The notes: a model not told the origin generated them from the sequence alone. Counted from the first letter of the stretch, positions 50,372 through 60,751 are shown. The stretch is DNA of 64,000 nt from Flavobacterium panacis (GCF_024649945.1 NZ_JANKMS010000005.1:310001-374000), one strand, 5' to 3'. Program-made: numbers and translations.

Positions 50372-50917
50372 TTAAGGCTGAATACTAAGAGCGGTACAAA
50401 CTTCTTCGTAGCTCATTTTAGAGTAATCTACTTTGGCTGTTTTTGATGTTGCAGAAGCCACTCCGCCCGGAATTAAAATATAACGCCAGTTTAAAGAAGC
50501 AGGAAGTGCTACAGTCGTACCGTCATTTGCATGTTTAAATCGAAACAATTTGATGTTCCCTATACTTGAAATCGCCGTAATGGTGTTAATTGATCCACCC
50601 GCTGTAGAAGTATAAGGAAGTCCAAAAACATTAGTTCCAGATCCGAAAGACATATACACTAAAACAGTTCCTTTTGACATAATATCTGCTGTAAGTTGTG
50701 GTGCGGCTATAGAAGTTGATAATCCTGATGTTCCGTCTATTGTTTCTGGCGTTCCTGCAGGAGCATTAATCCAAGCGCTGTAAATCACATTTGCAGTTCC
50801 AGCTGGTCCTTGTACTCCATCTGCACCGTCTTTCCCATCGGTCCCATCATCGCTACTGCATGAAATTGCTGAAATAGAAATTAGTAAAATGAAAAAAATC
50901 GTCTTAAAAGTTTTCAT
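50372..50917 (-). CDS. collagen-like segment lipoprotein
   Basis: A 181-residue lipoprotein (signal SISAISC). After the Cys there is a short run of Gly-X-Y triplets, GTDGKDGADGVQGPAG, then a globular region (YSAWINAPAGTPETID, GTVLVYMSF, LFRFKHANDGTTV, WRYILIPGG). Bacteroidetes genomes encode many such proteins of unknown role, probably surface exposed. It is probably co-transcribed with the DUF4082 gene. Confidence 0.7.
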   Translation of the reverse strand: MKTFKTIFFILLISISAISCSSDDGTDGKDGADGVQGPAGTANVIYSAWINAPAGTPETIDGTSGLSTSIAAPQLTADIMSKGTVLVYMSFGSGTNVFGLPYTSTAGGSINTITAISSIGNIKLFRFKHANDGTTVALPASLNWRYILIPGGVASATSKTAKVDYSKMSYEEVCTALSIQP

Positions 50918-51102
50918 AACATTTTGGTTTTAAAATTTTAATTAAATAGTTCTTTTTTAATTTAATAGCTTATATTTTTGCAAAAATCAATAAGGACTAT
51001 TTTTCCCTTATGACTTAATTACAGAACAAATTTGCGGCAATAAGTTTAGGCTCAAAACAGCCAATAGACGAACAACATTTTAAATAGACAGACGACATAA
51101 AT

Positions 51103-51110
51103 TAAGTTTG
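51103..51110 (+). promoter_or_regulatory. -7 box TAAGTTTG abutting a start codon
   Basis: Matches TAnnTTTG and ends two bases before the ATG at 51112; a farther match TATTTTTG is at 50973-50980. Either a leaderless start or the farther box is used. Confidence 0.4.
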
Positions 51111-51111
51111 A

Positions 51112-51819
51112 ATGATGAAAAAATACACTTGTATTATTGTTGATGATGACGAAATTGACAGACTTACGGCGGTTTCTTATGCTAAAAAATTCCCTGTTCT
51201 GGATATCATAGGGATTTTTGAATCGGCTGAAGATGCCGTTCCTTTTCTGGAAAAAGAAAAAATAGATATCTTGTTTCTCGATATTGATATGCCGGGTTTA
51301 AACGGAATTGAATTTAGAAAACAAGCCCTTGAAGTTCCTGTCTGCGTTTTTATAACGGCACATCCCGAACACGCTGTAGAAAGTTTCCAGATCGAAACAT
51401 TAGACTTTATAGTTAAACCTCTCAAACTGGATCGTTTTACACAAACCATAAATCGGATAGAAGAGTTTATGGAAATCAAACTAAAAGCTTCATTGTTTGA
51501 AGCGAGTATTGGCGGTGATACGATCTACATAAAAGAAGGACATGAACAAACCAAAGTAAAACTTCACGAAATTCTATATCTGGAAGCCTTAAAAGATTAT
51601 ACTCTGATTGTTACAGAACGAAAAAGACATTGTGTACTTTCGAGTATCGGAAATCTTTTAAAAGAAGATCATTTCCAGTCTTTTGTCCGTATTCACAGAA
51701 GTTATGCTGTCCAAAAACAATATGTTCAGAAAATAAATTCAAATGAAATTGTTCTGAACAATCAAGCCATCATTCCTATTGGAAGAAGTTATAAGGAAAA
51801 TCTAAATCTGATAGCATGA
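51112..51819 (+). CDS. LytTR-family response regulator
   Basis: A 235-residue two-component regulator. The receiver domain (about 4-125) has the acidic pocket DDDE (11-14), phospho-acceptor Asp57 in FLDIDMPG and Lys104 in FIVKPLK. The C-terminal LytTR DNA-binding domain (about 140-235) has IYIKEGHEQTKV, ILYLEALKDYTLIV and FVRIHRSYAV. Its stop overlaps the start of the kinase gene by four bases, so the kinase is its cognate partner. Confidence 0.93.
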   Translation: MMKKYTCIIVDDDEIDRLTAVSYAKKFPVLDIIGIFESAEDAVPFLEKEKIDILFLDIDMPGLNGIEFRKQALEVPVCVFITAHPEHAVESFQIETLDFIVKPLKLDRFTQTINRIEEFMEIKLKASLFEASIGGDTIYIKEGHEQTKVKLHEILYLEALKDYTLIVTERKRHCVLSSIGNLLKEDHFQSFVRIHRSYAVQKQYVQKINSNEIVLNNQAIIPIGRSYKENLNLIA

Positions 51820-53894
51820 GAATCCTAAAGTTCTTGCTGTTATTCTTTATTAATTTTAATGCTTTTGCACAGCAGGAACCCAATTTAGCGCGCTATAAAA
51901 CAACAGACGAAAAACTTAAAATCTGGCTACAGTATACCGAAAAAATTTTAGCCAATGAGGATTTCCCTAAACTTATAAGTGCCGCTGACAAAGGAATTGC
52001 CATTTCTAAAAATCAGAATGCTTACTTAAGTCGATTTTATATTCAAAAAGGGCTTGGTTACGAATTTACGAACAATCAGTATCAGAAAGCTCTTCTAAAT
52101 TTTGAACTTGCCTGGAAATATGCCCGTAAAGCCAGACATTTAAAGAATGAAACAACTGCTTTAATGCGTCTTAATTATGCTTATTATTCGGTTCAGGATA
52201 CTGCAAAAAGTAAATCTTTAGTAAAATATATCAAACAAGTTCTAGACACTACAAAGAGTACGTATACTAAATCGGTATTAAACGGAAGTTTAGCAGAATA
52301 CTATCAAAATAATGCTGAATACGAAACTTTCATTAATTATCAGTTAAAGGCGATTTCTTATAAAAAATTACTCAAAAAGAGTATCGCAAACGAGGAAAAC
52401 ATTGGTATATCGTATCTTCAAATTGGGAGCGCTTACACCAAAATGAAACAGTTTCCAAAAGCTATTGAATATTTTAATGAAGTAAAACCATACTTAAAAA
52501 ACTCTCCTTATGTAATGGCTTATTTATGCAATTATTACCTGCATAGTTATGTCGTATTAAAAGAAAAAGACAGTATTCATAAATATTACGATCTTGTTTA
52601 TTCGTATCCAACAGCAAAAGATTCCCTCTTTATTAATTTAAGCTTTGCCAACAGAAGTATGTCTGAATATTTTGCAGGCGAAGGCAACATAAATAAAGCG
52701 TATGATTTTGCTAAAAAATCTGTTTCGTTTGCAGAAAAATCAAATGATCCGGATATTATAATGGAAGCTAATACCAATTACGGAAAGGTTTTAAACGAAA
52801 AAGGAGAACACAAAAAAGCAATAGAAGTATTAAAAAAAGCATCTGAAAAAGCGCTGAAATACGACAAAGAATCTTTTGTCATGATCAATAAAAAACTCTC
52901 TCAAAGTTATGCCGCATTGGGACAATGGAAAGAAGCTTATTATTACAACGAAATTTACAGTAAAAACAATGATGAAATGATGGCACAGTCTGCCAAAAAA
53001 AACATCGCCAATGCCGAAGCCCGATTTCAAAATAAAACCAAAGCGCAGGAAATTAAAAATCTTTCGACCGAAAATGCCATAAAAAACATTCAGATTGCAG
53101 ATGCTAAGCAACAGCGTATTTTCCTCATTTCTGGAATTACTCTGGTTTGTATTATTGGATTATTGTTATTAAAACAAAGTCAGAGTAGAAAGAAAACCAA
53201 TTTAAAACTTCAGGCTTTGAATCAGGAATTGGATGAAGCCAATAAAATAAAAGCTCGCTTTTTTAGTATTTTGAATCATGATCTTCGAAGTCCGATTTCG
53301 AATCTGATTCATTTTCTGCATCTCCAAAAAGAAAATCCGGAATTGATTGACGAAGAAACGGCAATCCGAATGCAGCATAAAATTACAACTGGAGCCGAAA
53401 ATTTATTGTCTTCTATGGAAGATATTCTGCTTTGGAGCAAAGGACAAATGGAGAATTTTAAACCTCAGTTTAGAAAAACGAAAATTGAAGTTCTTTTTGA
53501 AGAAACCGAAAAGCATTTTTCAAATGTAGAAAACATCGAAATTCTTTTTGAAAATCCTGAAAACCTCATTTTAGAAACAGACGAAAATTATCTCAAAACC
53601 ATTATTCGAAATCTGACCGGAAACGCCATCAAAGCATTAGACAAAACTCCAAATGCTAAAGTCGTCTGGAAAGCCTGGCAGGAAAATCAGAAAAATTATC
53701 TTTCGATTACTGATAACGGTCCAGGCGGAACACAGGAGAAATTCAAAGCTTTATACGACCAATCAGAAGTAATCGGAATCAAATCTGGTTTAGGATTGCA
53801 TTTAATTCGTGATCTCGCAACAGCTATAAATTGTAAAATTGAGGTTTGCTCAAAGCCAGATTCTGGAGCGACATTTACTATTATTTTTGAATAA
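51816..53894 (+). CDS. TPR-containing sensor histidine kinase
   Basis: A 692-residue kinase. Signal peptide to about 19, tetratricopeptide repeats over about 40-400 in the periplasm, one membrane helix (about 433-453), a coiled linker, HisKA-like domain with His488 in ILNHDLRSPISN, and an ATPase domain with NLTGNAIKAL (N box, near 600), DNGPGG (G1, near 633) and GLGLHLIRDLA. It presumably phosphorylates the LytTR regulator. TPR sensors of this type are common in Bacteroidota; ligand unknown. Confidence 0.92.
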   Translation: MRILKFLLLFFINFNAFAQQEPNLARYKTTDEKLKIWLQYTEKILANEDFPKLISAADKGIAISKNQNAYLSRFYIQKGLGYEFTNNQYQKALLNFELAWKYARKARHLKNETTALMRLNYAYYSVQDTAKSKSLVKYIKQVLDTTKSTYTKSVLNGSLAEYYQNNAEYETFINYQLKAISYKKLLKKSIANEENIGISYLQIGSAYTKMKQFPKAIEYFNEVKPYLKNSPYVMAYLCNYYLHSYVVLKEKDSIHKYYDLVYSYPTAKDSLFINLSFANRSMSEYFAGEGNINKAYDFAKKSVSFAEKSNDPDIIMEANTNYGKVLNEKGEHKKAIEVLKKASEKALKYDKESFVMINKKLSQSYAALGQWKEAYYYNEIYSKNNDEMMAQSAKKNIANAEARFQNKTKAQEIKNLSTENAIKNIQIADAKQQRIFLISGITLVCIIGLLLLKQSQSRKKTNLKLQALNQELDEANKIKARFFSILNHDLRSPISNLIHFLHLQKENPELIDEETAIRMQHKITTGAENLLSSMEDILLWSKGQMENFKPQFRKTKIEVLFEETEKHFSNVENIEILFENPENLILETDENYLKTIIRNLTGNAIKALDKTPNAKVVWKAWQENQKNYLSITDNGPGGTQEKFKALYDQSEVIGIKSGLGLHLIRDLATAINCKIEVCSKPDSGATFTIIFE

Positions 53895-53897
53895 AAG

Positions 53898-54006
53898 TTT
53901 GCCACTAATTGCACGAATTTTCACGAATTGAATTAGAGAAATTAAATAATTCAATTATGCTTTTCTATTGATAAAATTAGTGTCAATTCGTGAAATTAGT
54001 GGCAAA
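53898..54006. repeat. gccactaattgcacgaatt palindrome
   Basis: Left arm tttgccactaattgcacgaattttcacgaatt, right arm aattcgtgaaattagtggcaaa. Same design as 9114-9253 with different bases; the centre holds gaattagagaaatt/aattcaatt. Confidence 0.7.
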
Positions 54007-54021
54007 AAAACAAACCCAATA

Positions 54022-54052
54022 AAAAAGGCTTGACTTTCGTCAAACCTCTTTT
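54022..54052 (-). terminator. terminator of trxA
   Basis: Minus strand stem aagaggtttgac / gtcaagccttttt with loop gaaa and one mismatch, followed by T-run; 21 bases after the trxA stop. Confidence 0.7.
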
Positions 54053-54072
54053 ATATCAATCGTAATCTGAGA

Positions 54073-54390
54073 TTACAATAAAGCGTCTAAACTATCTGCG
54101 TAGGCTTGTTTCGGAGCTACTCCTACTTGTTTTCCTACTACTTCACCATTTTGAAACACCAAAACGGTTGGTATGTTACGCACACCATATTTTGCAGCAA
54201 ATTCTTGGTTAGCATCTACATCTACTTTACCAACAACTACTTTACCAGCGTACTCTTCGCTTAATTGGTCAATGATTGGACCAACCATTCTACAAGGACC
54301 ACACCATGCTGCCCAAAAGTCTACCATTACTGGTTTATCTGATTTTAAAACTACTTCATCAAAAGTAGCATCTGTTATTGCTAATGCCAT
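54073..54390 (-). CDS. trxA: thioredoxin
   Basis: A 105-residue classical thioredoxin, the cytoplasmic disulfide reductant regenerated by thioredoxin reductase. Active site WCGPC with Cys30 and Cys33, and the cis-proline loop RNIPT further on, both in normal positions. No signal peptide. A -7 box TAAATTTG lies at 54451-54444 on the minus strand, 53 bases before the ATG. Confidence 0.97.
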   Translation of the reverse strand: MALAITDATFDEVVLKSDKPVMVDFWAAWCGPCRMVGPIIDQLSEEYAGKVVVGKVDVDANQEFAAKYGVRNIPTVLVFQNGEVVGKQVGVAPKQAYADSLDALL

Positions 54391-54635
54391 AATATATTAA
54401 GATTAAAATTAGGTCTGAAATATTTAACTTTCAAACTACAGTACAAATTTAAAAATTTAAAATAAATCAAACACCATTACTAAATTAGTTTTCATTATAA
54501 ATGTATTGTCATTAATTATCAACTGTATAAAGGTTTTCTTTTGTTTGAAATTACAACTTATTCTACTGAAAACCAACCCAATAATATGTTAATCTTTTTT
54601 GTAGTATCTTTAATACTCCAAACGATTTGATTCTT

Positions 54636-57107
54636 ATGCAACAAACTTTACTTCAAATAAAAACCTTTCTTCAATCTCATTCTTTTAAAAAGTATGCCAA
54701 ACGTGTTGGCTTTTTCATTCTCGGATTAATCGGAATTCTATTAATTGCCTGCGGAGCTTTATCGGTTTATTTCAATCAAAATAAAAAAGAAATTATTGCA
54801 AAAGTCAATCATAAAATCAACGAAAACATTAATGGTCAGTTTCATATAACCGATTTTCATTATAAGTTTTTAACGGGTTTTCCGAATTTTACTTTGGCTT
54901 TAAAAGAAGTCGAAATCAAAGACAATCAATGGCCAAGTCACAAACATACTTTGTTGAAAGCGAAGGAAATTGAAGCGCGTTTGAATATTTGGAGTTTATT
55001 GCAAAAGCAAATCAACATTCATAAAATCTTAATTAACGACGCTGATATTTACATTTATAAAGCCGAAAACGGATATTCAAATGTGAATATTTTTAAACCT
55101 AAAAAAAAGAAAGCACAAACCCACAACGAAAAACCCGAAACAACAATTGATTACGTAAACCTCAACAATGTTCATGTCATTATTGACAATCATTTAGGTC
55201 ATAAATTATTCGATTTTGATGTAGCGAATTTAGAATCGAAAGTTGATTATGAAAATGATAATTGGAGTACTAATTTGTATCTGAAAACCAAAATAAACAG
55301 TCTGGCTTTTAATACTGTTCACGGAAGTTTTGCCAAAGAAAAAGTACTCGAAGGAAATTTTGATATTTCGTATGCCGAAGCGCATCAAAAAATAAACATT
55401 AAAACACAGAAACTCAAAATCGGATCTGATGTTTTTGATATCATCGCTTTCTTTAATATCGGAAAAACCAATTCGCTTTTCGGAATCAATATTGGAACCG
55501 ATATTTTGTGGAGAAATGCGTCTAATTTATTGTCTGGAAACATCAGCACCAAACTGAATCAGTTCGATTTAAAGAAACCTATTAAAGTCAATTGCGACAT
55601 TAAAGGCGATTTGAATGTGGAAGGCGATCCGAAAATTGTAGTTCAGGCTGATATTCGAAATAACGAATTGACGATTCCTGATGGTTTGTTTACCAATTGT
55701 TCTTTCAAAGGAATTTTTACGAATAATTTCAAACCCCAAAACGGATTCAACGATCCGAATTCGGCTATTATCTTGACGAATTTTAAAGGCGAATATTTAA
55801 ATATTCCGTTGAAAATTGCGAGAGCTACCATTAACAATCTCGAAAAACCAATTGCCACCGGAATTGTAAATGCTGATTTTGACATTTCGAAACTGAACGG
55901 AATGACGAACGAAAAAATCCTTCATTTTGAAAGCGGTCACGCCAAAGCCAACTTGAAATTTCAGTTTGATATTGTCGATTTGTACATCAACAAACCGCGT
56001 ATTACGGGCGATGTCGATATTGACAATGCAACGTTTGATTATCTTCCGAAAAACATTCATGCCGAAAAAACGGCTGTACAATTATCGTTTACAGAACAGG
56101 CACTTTACATCAAAAAAATTGCTTATAAACACAAAAAGAACATCATCCGCATTGACGGAAAAATCGATAATTTCCTGAATTTGTATTACGACGCGCCCGA
56201 AAAAATGGTCGTAAACTGGAATATTTACTGTCCGAATATTGATGTGAAACAGTTTTTAGGTGTTTTAAAAAAATCTCCTGTTCAAAAAACGGCTCAAACC
56301 AAACAAGTCAAAAAGAAAAATGTCAATTTCTCTAATCAGTTAAAATCAGTAATTGAGAAATGTACGGCTGTGATTAATCTGAAAGCTGATAAAATCACCT
56401 ACGGTTCACTTACCGCAACCAATACTCAAGCCACTCTGCAAATGCTGAATTCTAAATTGCTGCTTAAAAACGGAACGTTACAAACTTCTGGCGGAAACAT
56501 TACGTTTAACGGCGCAATTCAACCCAGCGGAAACCACTATATTTTTAGTTCTACAGCCCACGTAAACCGAGTAGATATCGCAAGCTTTTTAAAGTCTTTC
56601 AACAACTTCGGAATCCATTCTTTCAGTCCAAAAAACATTCGCGGACGATTGAGTAGCAACGCTAATGTAACCGGTTTAATGAGCAGCAAAGGCGATTTGA
56701 TTGTCAATTCGATGAGAGGAAAATTAGATTTTAATGTCAACCAAGGCGCCTTATTAAACTTCGACCCAATTATGAAAATCGGCAAATTTGCTTTTCCGCT
56801 TCGTGATGTAGAGAATATTACTTTTAGTGATTTATCAGGTTCACTAAATCTCCGTGGAGAGCAGGTGGACATTAACAAATTAACCATAAGTTCCAGCGTC
56901 TTAAACTTCGACGTAGACGGAATCTATTCTTTCGGCCGAGGCACGAATCTCGCGCTTACGGTTCCGCTAAGAAACTCTAAAAACGACGCCCAACTCGCCA
57001 CCAAAGAAGAACGTAAAGCGGTTCGAGAACGTGGTATTGTACTTCATTTGATTGCTTATGATAATGAGGGAAAGATTAAGATTAAGTGGAGGAAGAGGGA
57101 TAAATAA
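54636..57107 (+). CDS. AsmA-like protein
   Basis: An 823-residue protein of the AsmA/TamB-like superfamily. An N-terminal membrane anchor (about 24-44, FFILGLIGILLIACGALSVY) is followed by an AsmA N-terminal domain (KINENINGQFHITDFHYKFL, GFPNFTLALKEVEIKDNQ) and a long beta-rich periplasmic part ending in an AsmA C-terminal region (GRLSSNANVTGLMSSKGDL, LRGEQVDINKLTISSS). Such proteins are thought to bridge the periplasm for lipid transport to the outer membrane. Start at the ATG at 54636; a TTG three codons earlier is less likely. 54391-54635 has no gene. Confidence 0.85.
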   Translation: MQQTLLQIKTFLQSHSFKKYAKRVGFFILGLIGILLIACGALSVYFNQNKKEIIAKVNHKINENINGQFHITDFHYKFLTGFPNFTLALKEVEIKDNQWPSHKHTLLKAKEIEARLNIWSLLQKQINIHKILINDADIYIYKAENGYSNVNIFKPKKKKAQTHNEKPETTIDYVNLNNVHVIIDNHLGHKLFDFDVANLESKVDYENDNWSTNLYLKTKINSLAFNTVHGSFAKEKVLEGNFDISYAEAHQKINIKTQKLKIGSDVFDIIAFFNIGKTNSLFGINIGTDILWRNASNLLSGNISTKLNQFDLKKPIKVNCDIKGDLNVEGDPKIVVQADIRNNELTIPDGLFTNCSFKGIFTNNFKPQNGFNDPNSAIILTNFKGEYLNIPLKIARATINNLEKPIATGIVNADFDISKLNGMTNEKILHFESGHAKANLKFQFDIVDLYINKPRITGDVDIDNATFDYLPKNIHAEKTAVQLSFTEQALYIKKIAYKHKKNIIRIDGKIDNFLNLYYDAPEKMVVNWNIYCPNIDVKQFLGVLKKSPVQKTAQTKQVKKKNVNFSNQLKSVIEKCTAVINLKADKITYGSLTATNTQATLQMLNSKLLLKNGTLQTSGGNITFNGAIQPSGNHYIFSSTAHVNRVDIASFLKSFNNFGIHSFSPKNIRGRLSSNANVTGLMSSKGDLIVNSMRGKLDFNVNQGALLNFDPIMKIGKFAFPLRDVENITFSDLSGSLNLRGEQVDINKLTISSSVLNFDVDGIYSFGRGTNLALTVPLRNSKNDAQLATKEERKAVRERGIVLHLIAYDNEGKIKIKWRKRDK

Positions 57108-57213
57108 TTTATTTTAAAATTCCTCTCATTCCGAATACTACAACAGAAATAATATTTTCTATATTGGGCAATAATTTAGAGTTCTATTTTTTAATCAACA
57201 TCAGAAAATATAA

Positions 57214-57609
57214 ATGTCAGAACTTATACATGTTACTTGTGCCATTATCTTAAAGGATAATAAAATTTTAGTTACTCAACGAAGTGACAAAATGAAATTA
57301 CCATTAAAATGGGAATTTCCTGGGGGAAAAATTGAAAAAAATGAAAGCGAAATAGATTGTATTATAAGGGAAATTAAAGAAGAAATAAATGTTGAAGTTG
57401 AAATTTTAAAAAGACTCACAAATAATAATTACGATTATGGAACTTTTAAAATATGTTTAATTCCTTTTTTAGCAAATTATATTTCAGGCGAAATTATTCT
57501 AGCAGAACATAAAGACTATAAATTATTAGATAAATCAGAATTATTAAATTTAGATTGGGCTGAAGCAGACTTGCCAATTGTTGAAGAATTATTAAAGCTT
57601 GAATTATGA
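57214..57609 (+). CDS. Nudix hydrolase, MutT-like
   Basis: A 131-residue Nudix enzyme with the complete box GGKIEKNESEIDCIIREIKE followed by EINVEVE, so it should cleave a nucleoside diphosphate linked to another group; the size and CAIILKDNKILVTQRS start resemble 8-oxo-dGTP or (deoxy)nucleoside triphosphate pyrophosphohydrolases. It is visibly more AT-rich than the AsmA gene before it. Its stop overlaps the start of the helicase gene by four bases, so the two work as one translational unit. Confidence 0.92.
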   Translation: MSELIHVTCAIILKDNKILVTQRSDKMKLPLKWEFPGGKIEKNESEIDCIIREIKEEINVEVEILKRLTNNNYDYGTFKICLIPFLANYISGEIILAEHKDYKLLDKSELLNLDWAEADLPIVEELLKLEL

Positions 57610-60600
57610 ATCAAGGATTGTACGAAGAATTAGTAACCAAACTAATCAATTATAAAATAAATGAACTTGATAAAGATAAATTTCAAGTAAAGAAAACTAC
57701 AATAGATAAAGCAGAAGCAGCTCAAATATTATCACAACATATTGGCAAAACTATAAAATATGCTTTTACTCTAATAAAAGGTGAAGGTGCTTTAGAAAGG
57801 CAAATTGAAGTTGCAAATAAGATAATCTTACTTTTAAGAGACGAATTAAATAAAGAAGAATTTGAAGATGATTTGATTGAAACAGAAGGCAAAATATTAA
57901 ACGCTGTTTTTACCAAAATTGATGCTTATTTTTCCGACTTAGACTTACATCTAAGAGAGATTACTCCATATACTAGACTTATTCATAGTGAACTATTTAC
58001 TGGTGGAAATTCTGGAACAACTTTAGAAAGTGAATTACGTAAAGAAATTCTATCATCAGATAATATTGACTTATTAGTCTCATTTATAAAATGGAAAGGA
58101 ATTCGAATTCTTGAACGCGAATTAAGAGAATTTACAGAAAGAGGAGGAAAACTTAGAATAATTACTACTACTTATATTGGCGCAACAGATTCAAAAGCTG
58201 TTGAATTTTTAGCTTCTTTACAAAACACAGAAGTAAAAGTTTCATATAATACCGGTAATGAAAGATTACACGCAAAAGCTTATTTATTTCAAAGAAATTC
58301 AGGATTCCATACGGGTTATATTGGTTCATCTAATTTTTCTCGTTCAGCATTAACTGACGGATTAGAATGGAATTTAAAAATAACAACAAAAGAAGTTGGA
58401 CATATTATTGATAAATTTAAAAAAACATTTGAGTCATATTGGGAAAATGCAGAATTTGAATTATATAATCCAAACATTCATTCTGCAAAATTAATTGACG
58501 CTTTAAAGCAAGGAAAGTTCTCCAAAGAATATACTTTTACTGCATCTTATTTCGATTTAAAACCTTTTCATTATCAAAGTGAAATACTTGAAAAATTGGA
58601 AGTAGAAAGATTAGTTCATAATAGATATAAAAATCTATTGGTCGCTGCAACTGGAACAGGTAAAACAGTTATTTCGGCATTTGACTACAAAAACTTTAGA
58701 AAAAATAATCAATCTTCTCGACTACTTTTTGTTGCTCATAGAAAAGAAATTTTAGAACAAGCAAGGGCAACTTTTCAGGGTATTTTAAAAGATAATAATT
58801 TTGGTAATTTATGGGTTGATGGTATAGAACCTGATTCTAACGAATATATTTTTGCTTCAGTTCAAACATTAAATAATAGACTTAAAAACATTTCACTTTC
58901 TCCTGAATATTATGATTTTATTATTATAGATGAAGTTCATCACATTGAAGCCAAAACATACAGACCTATCATAGATTATTTTAAACCTAAAATATTATTA
59001 GGACTAACAGCTACACCTGAAAGAATGGACGGAGCTGATATATTAAATGATTTCTGTAATCGAATTGCTGCTGAAATTAGACTTCCAGAAGCTTTAAATA
59101 AAAAGCTACTTAGTCCTTTTCAGTATTTTGGGATAACAGATAGCATTGATCTTAGTAATGTCAATTGGGAAAAAGGAAAATATGTAGCAAATGAATTAAC
59201 AAGTTTATATACCAAAAATAATATTCGAGTTGGACAAATAATCGACAATCTAGTAAAATACACAAACGATTTAAATGATGTTCGAGGAATTGGTTTCTGT
59301 GTGAGCGTCGAACATGCCAGTTTTATGGCTGAAAAATTTAATTTAGCAGGCATAAAAGCTGCATGTTTAACTTCAAAAAATTCTTCAGAGCGAAATGTAA
59401 TCAGAGCAAAATTTAAGAACAAAGAATTTAATTATTTATTTGTTGTAGATATTTTTAATGAAGGGGTAGATATTCCAGAAATTGATACTGTTTTGTTTTT
59501 GAGACCAACAGAAAGTCTTACTGTTTTTCTTCAACAATTGGGACGCGGTTTACGTTTATCCGAAGGAAAAGATTGTTTAACCGTTTTAGATTTTGTTGGA
59601 AATGCAAGACCGGAATATGATTTTGAAAGTAAGTTTAGAGCCTTAATTGGAAAAACAGCAACTTCCGTTCAGAAAGAAATTGAAGATGATTTTCCACATT
59701 TGCCATTAGGTTGTTCAATCGTACTGGAGAAAAAAACAAAAGAAACAATTTTAGAGAATATTAGAAAAGCAACATCATTAAATGTTAATCAACTTAAAGA
59801 TAAAATTATAAACTTTAAACACCAAACTAATTTACCTTTAACATTAAAAAACTTCATTGAATTATATAATATACCTATTCAAACTATTTATAAAAAATAT
59901 AGTTGGTCCAGATTATGTCAGCTAGCGGGAGTAATTCATGATTTCGAAAACATAAATGAGAAACAAATATATTCTGCAATAAAAAATAAATGGTTTTCAA
60001 CCAATTCAACAAGTTATTTCAATTTCATTTTATCAATTGCAAAAAAAGATTTCAAAATTAAAATTGATGACTTCGACGAAAATGAAAAAACTATGTCATT
60101 AATGCTTCATTATGATGTTTGGCAAAATGCATCAGGATTTGATTCTTTAGAACAAAGTATAATTCAAATAGGTAAAAACAAGACTTTCGTTAATGAAATT
60201 ATAGAAGTCTTAGAAATTTTAATTGATAAAATTGGTTTTAAAGAAATTGATATTCAACTACCTTATCAGCAACCATTAAAATTACATGCACGTTACACTA
60301 GAGATCAGATATTAGTAGCTTTTCGCTTAAGTACATTTAGCGAAAGATCTTCAAACCGCGAAGGTGCGGCAGAAAACAAAAATTTAAACACAGAAATCCT
60401 TTTTATCAATTTGATTAAATCTGAGGAAAATTTTTCACCAACAACCATGTATGATGACTATGCAATAAATGAAACATTATTTCACTGGCAATCACATAAT
60501 GCATATGGTCCAGAAACAACTAAAGGGCAATCATATATAACGCATTTAGAAAGCAACAAAAAAATATTGCTTTTTGTTAGAGAAAAAAGAAAAGACGAAA

Positions 60601-60746
60601 ATGGAAATACTCTTGGATATGTATTTATTGGTGAGGGATTATTTAAAGAAACTGAAGGTTCAAAACCAATGAGCATAAAATGGGAACTAAATGAACCAAT
60701 TCCAAATTATCTTTGGAAGGAATCTGCTAAAATGTCTATCGATTAA
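57606..60746 (+). CDS. PLD-like nuclease/DEAD-like helicase/DUF3427 protein
   Basis: A 1046-residue multidomain protein. Residues about 130-280 are a phospholipase D-like domain with HAKAYLF (His222, Lys224) and GSSNFSRSAL. A superfamily 2 helicase follows: Walker A AATGTGKT (Gly350 region), DEVH (442-445), LTATPERMDG (motif III) and QQLGRGLR (motif VI, about 643-650). The C-terminal third is a DUF3427 region, ending around FIGEGLFKET. It would unwind and possibly cut nucleic acid. With the coupled Nudix gene and AT-rich composition it looks like an acquired defence module. Confidence 0.87.
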   Translation: MNQGLYEELVTKLINYKINELDKDKFQVKKTTIDKAEAAQILSQHIGKTIKYAFTLIKGEGALERQIEVANKIILLLRDELNKEEFEDDLIETEGKILNAVFTKIDAYFSDLDLHLREITPYTRLIHSELFTGGNSGTTLESELRKEILSSDNIDLLVSFIKWKGIRILERELREFTERGGKLRIITTTYIGATDSKAVEFLASLQNTEVKVSYNTGNERLHAKAYLFQRNSGFHTGYIGSSNFSRSALTDGLEWNLKITTKEVGHIIDKFKKTFESYWENAEFELYNPNIHSAKLIDALKQGKFSKEYTFTASYFDLKPFHYQSEILEKLEVERLVHNRYKNLLVAATGTGKTVISAFDYKNFRKNNQSSRLLFVAHRKEILEQARATFQGILKDNNFGNLWVDGIEPDSNEYIFASVQTLNNRLKNISLSPEYYDFIIIDEVHHIEAKTYRPIIDYFKPKILLGLTATPERMDGADILNDFCNRIAAEIRLPEALNKKLLSPFQYFGITDSIDLSNVNWEKGKYVANELTSLYTKNNIRVGQIIDNLVKYTNDLNDVRGIGFCVSVEHASFMAEKFNLAGIKAACLTSKNSSERNVIRAKFKNKEFNYLFVVDIFNEGVDIPEIDTVLFLRPTESLTVFLQQLGRGLRLSEGKDCLTVLDFVGNARPEYDFESKFRALIGKTATSVQKEIEDDFPHLPLGCSIVLEKKTKETILENIRKATSLNVNQLKDKIINFKHQTNLPLTLKNFIELYNIPIQTIYKKYSWSRLCQLAGVIHDFENINEKQIYSAIKNKWFSTNSTSYFNFILSIAKKDFKIKIDDFDENEKTMSLMLHYDVWQNASGFDSLEQSIIQIGKNKTFVNEIIEVLEILIDKIGFKEIDIQLPYQQPLKLHARYTRDQILVAFRLSTFSERSSNREGAAENKNLNTEILFINLIKSEENFSPTTMYDDYAINETLFHWQSHNAYGPETTKGQSYITHLESNKKILLFVREKRKDENGNTLGYVFIGEGLFKETEGSKPMSIKWELNEPIPNYLWKESAKMSID

Positions 60747-60751
60747 AAATA

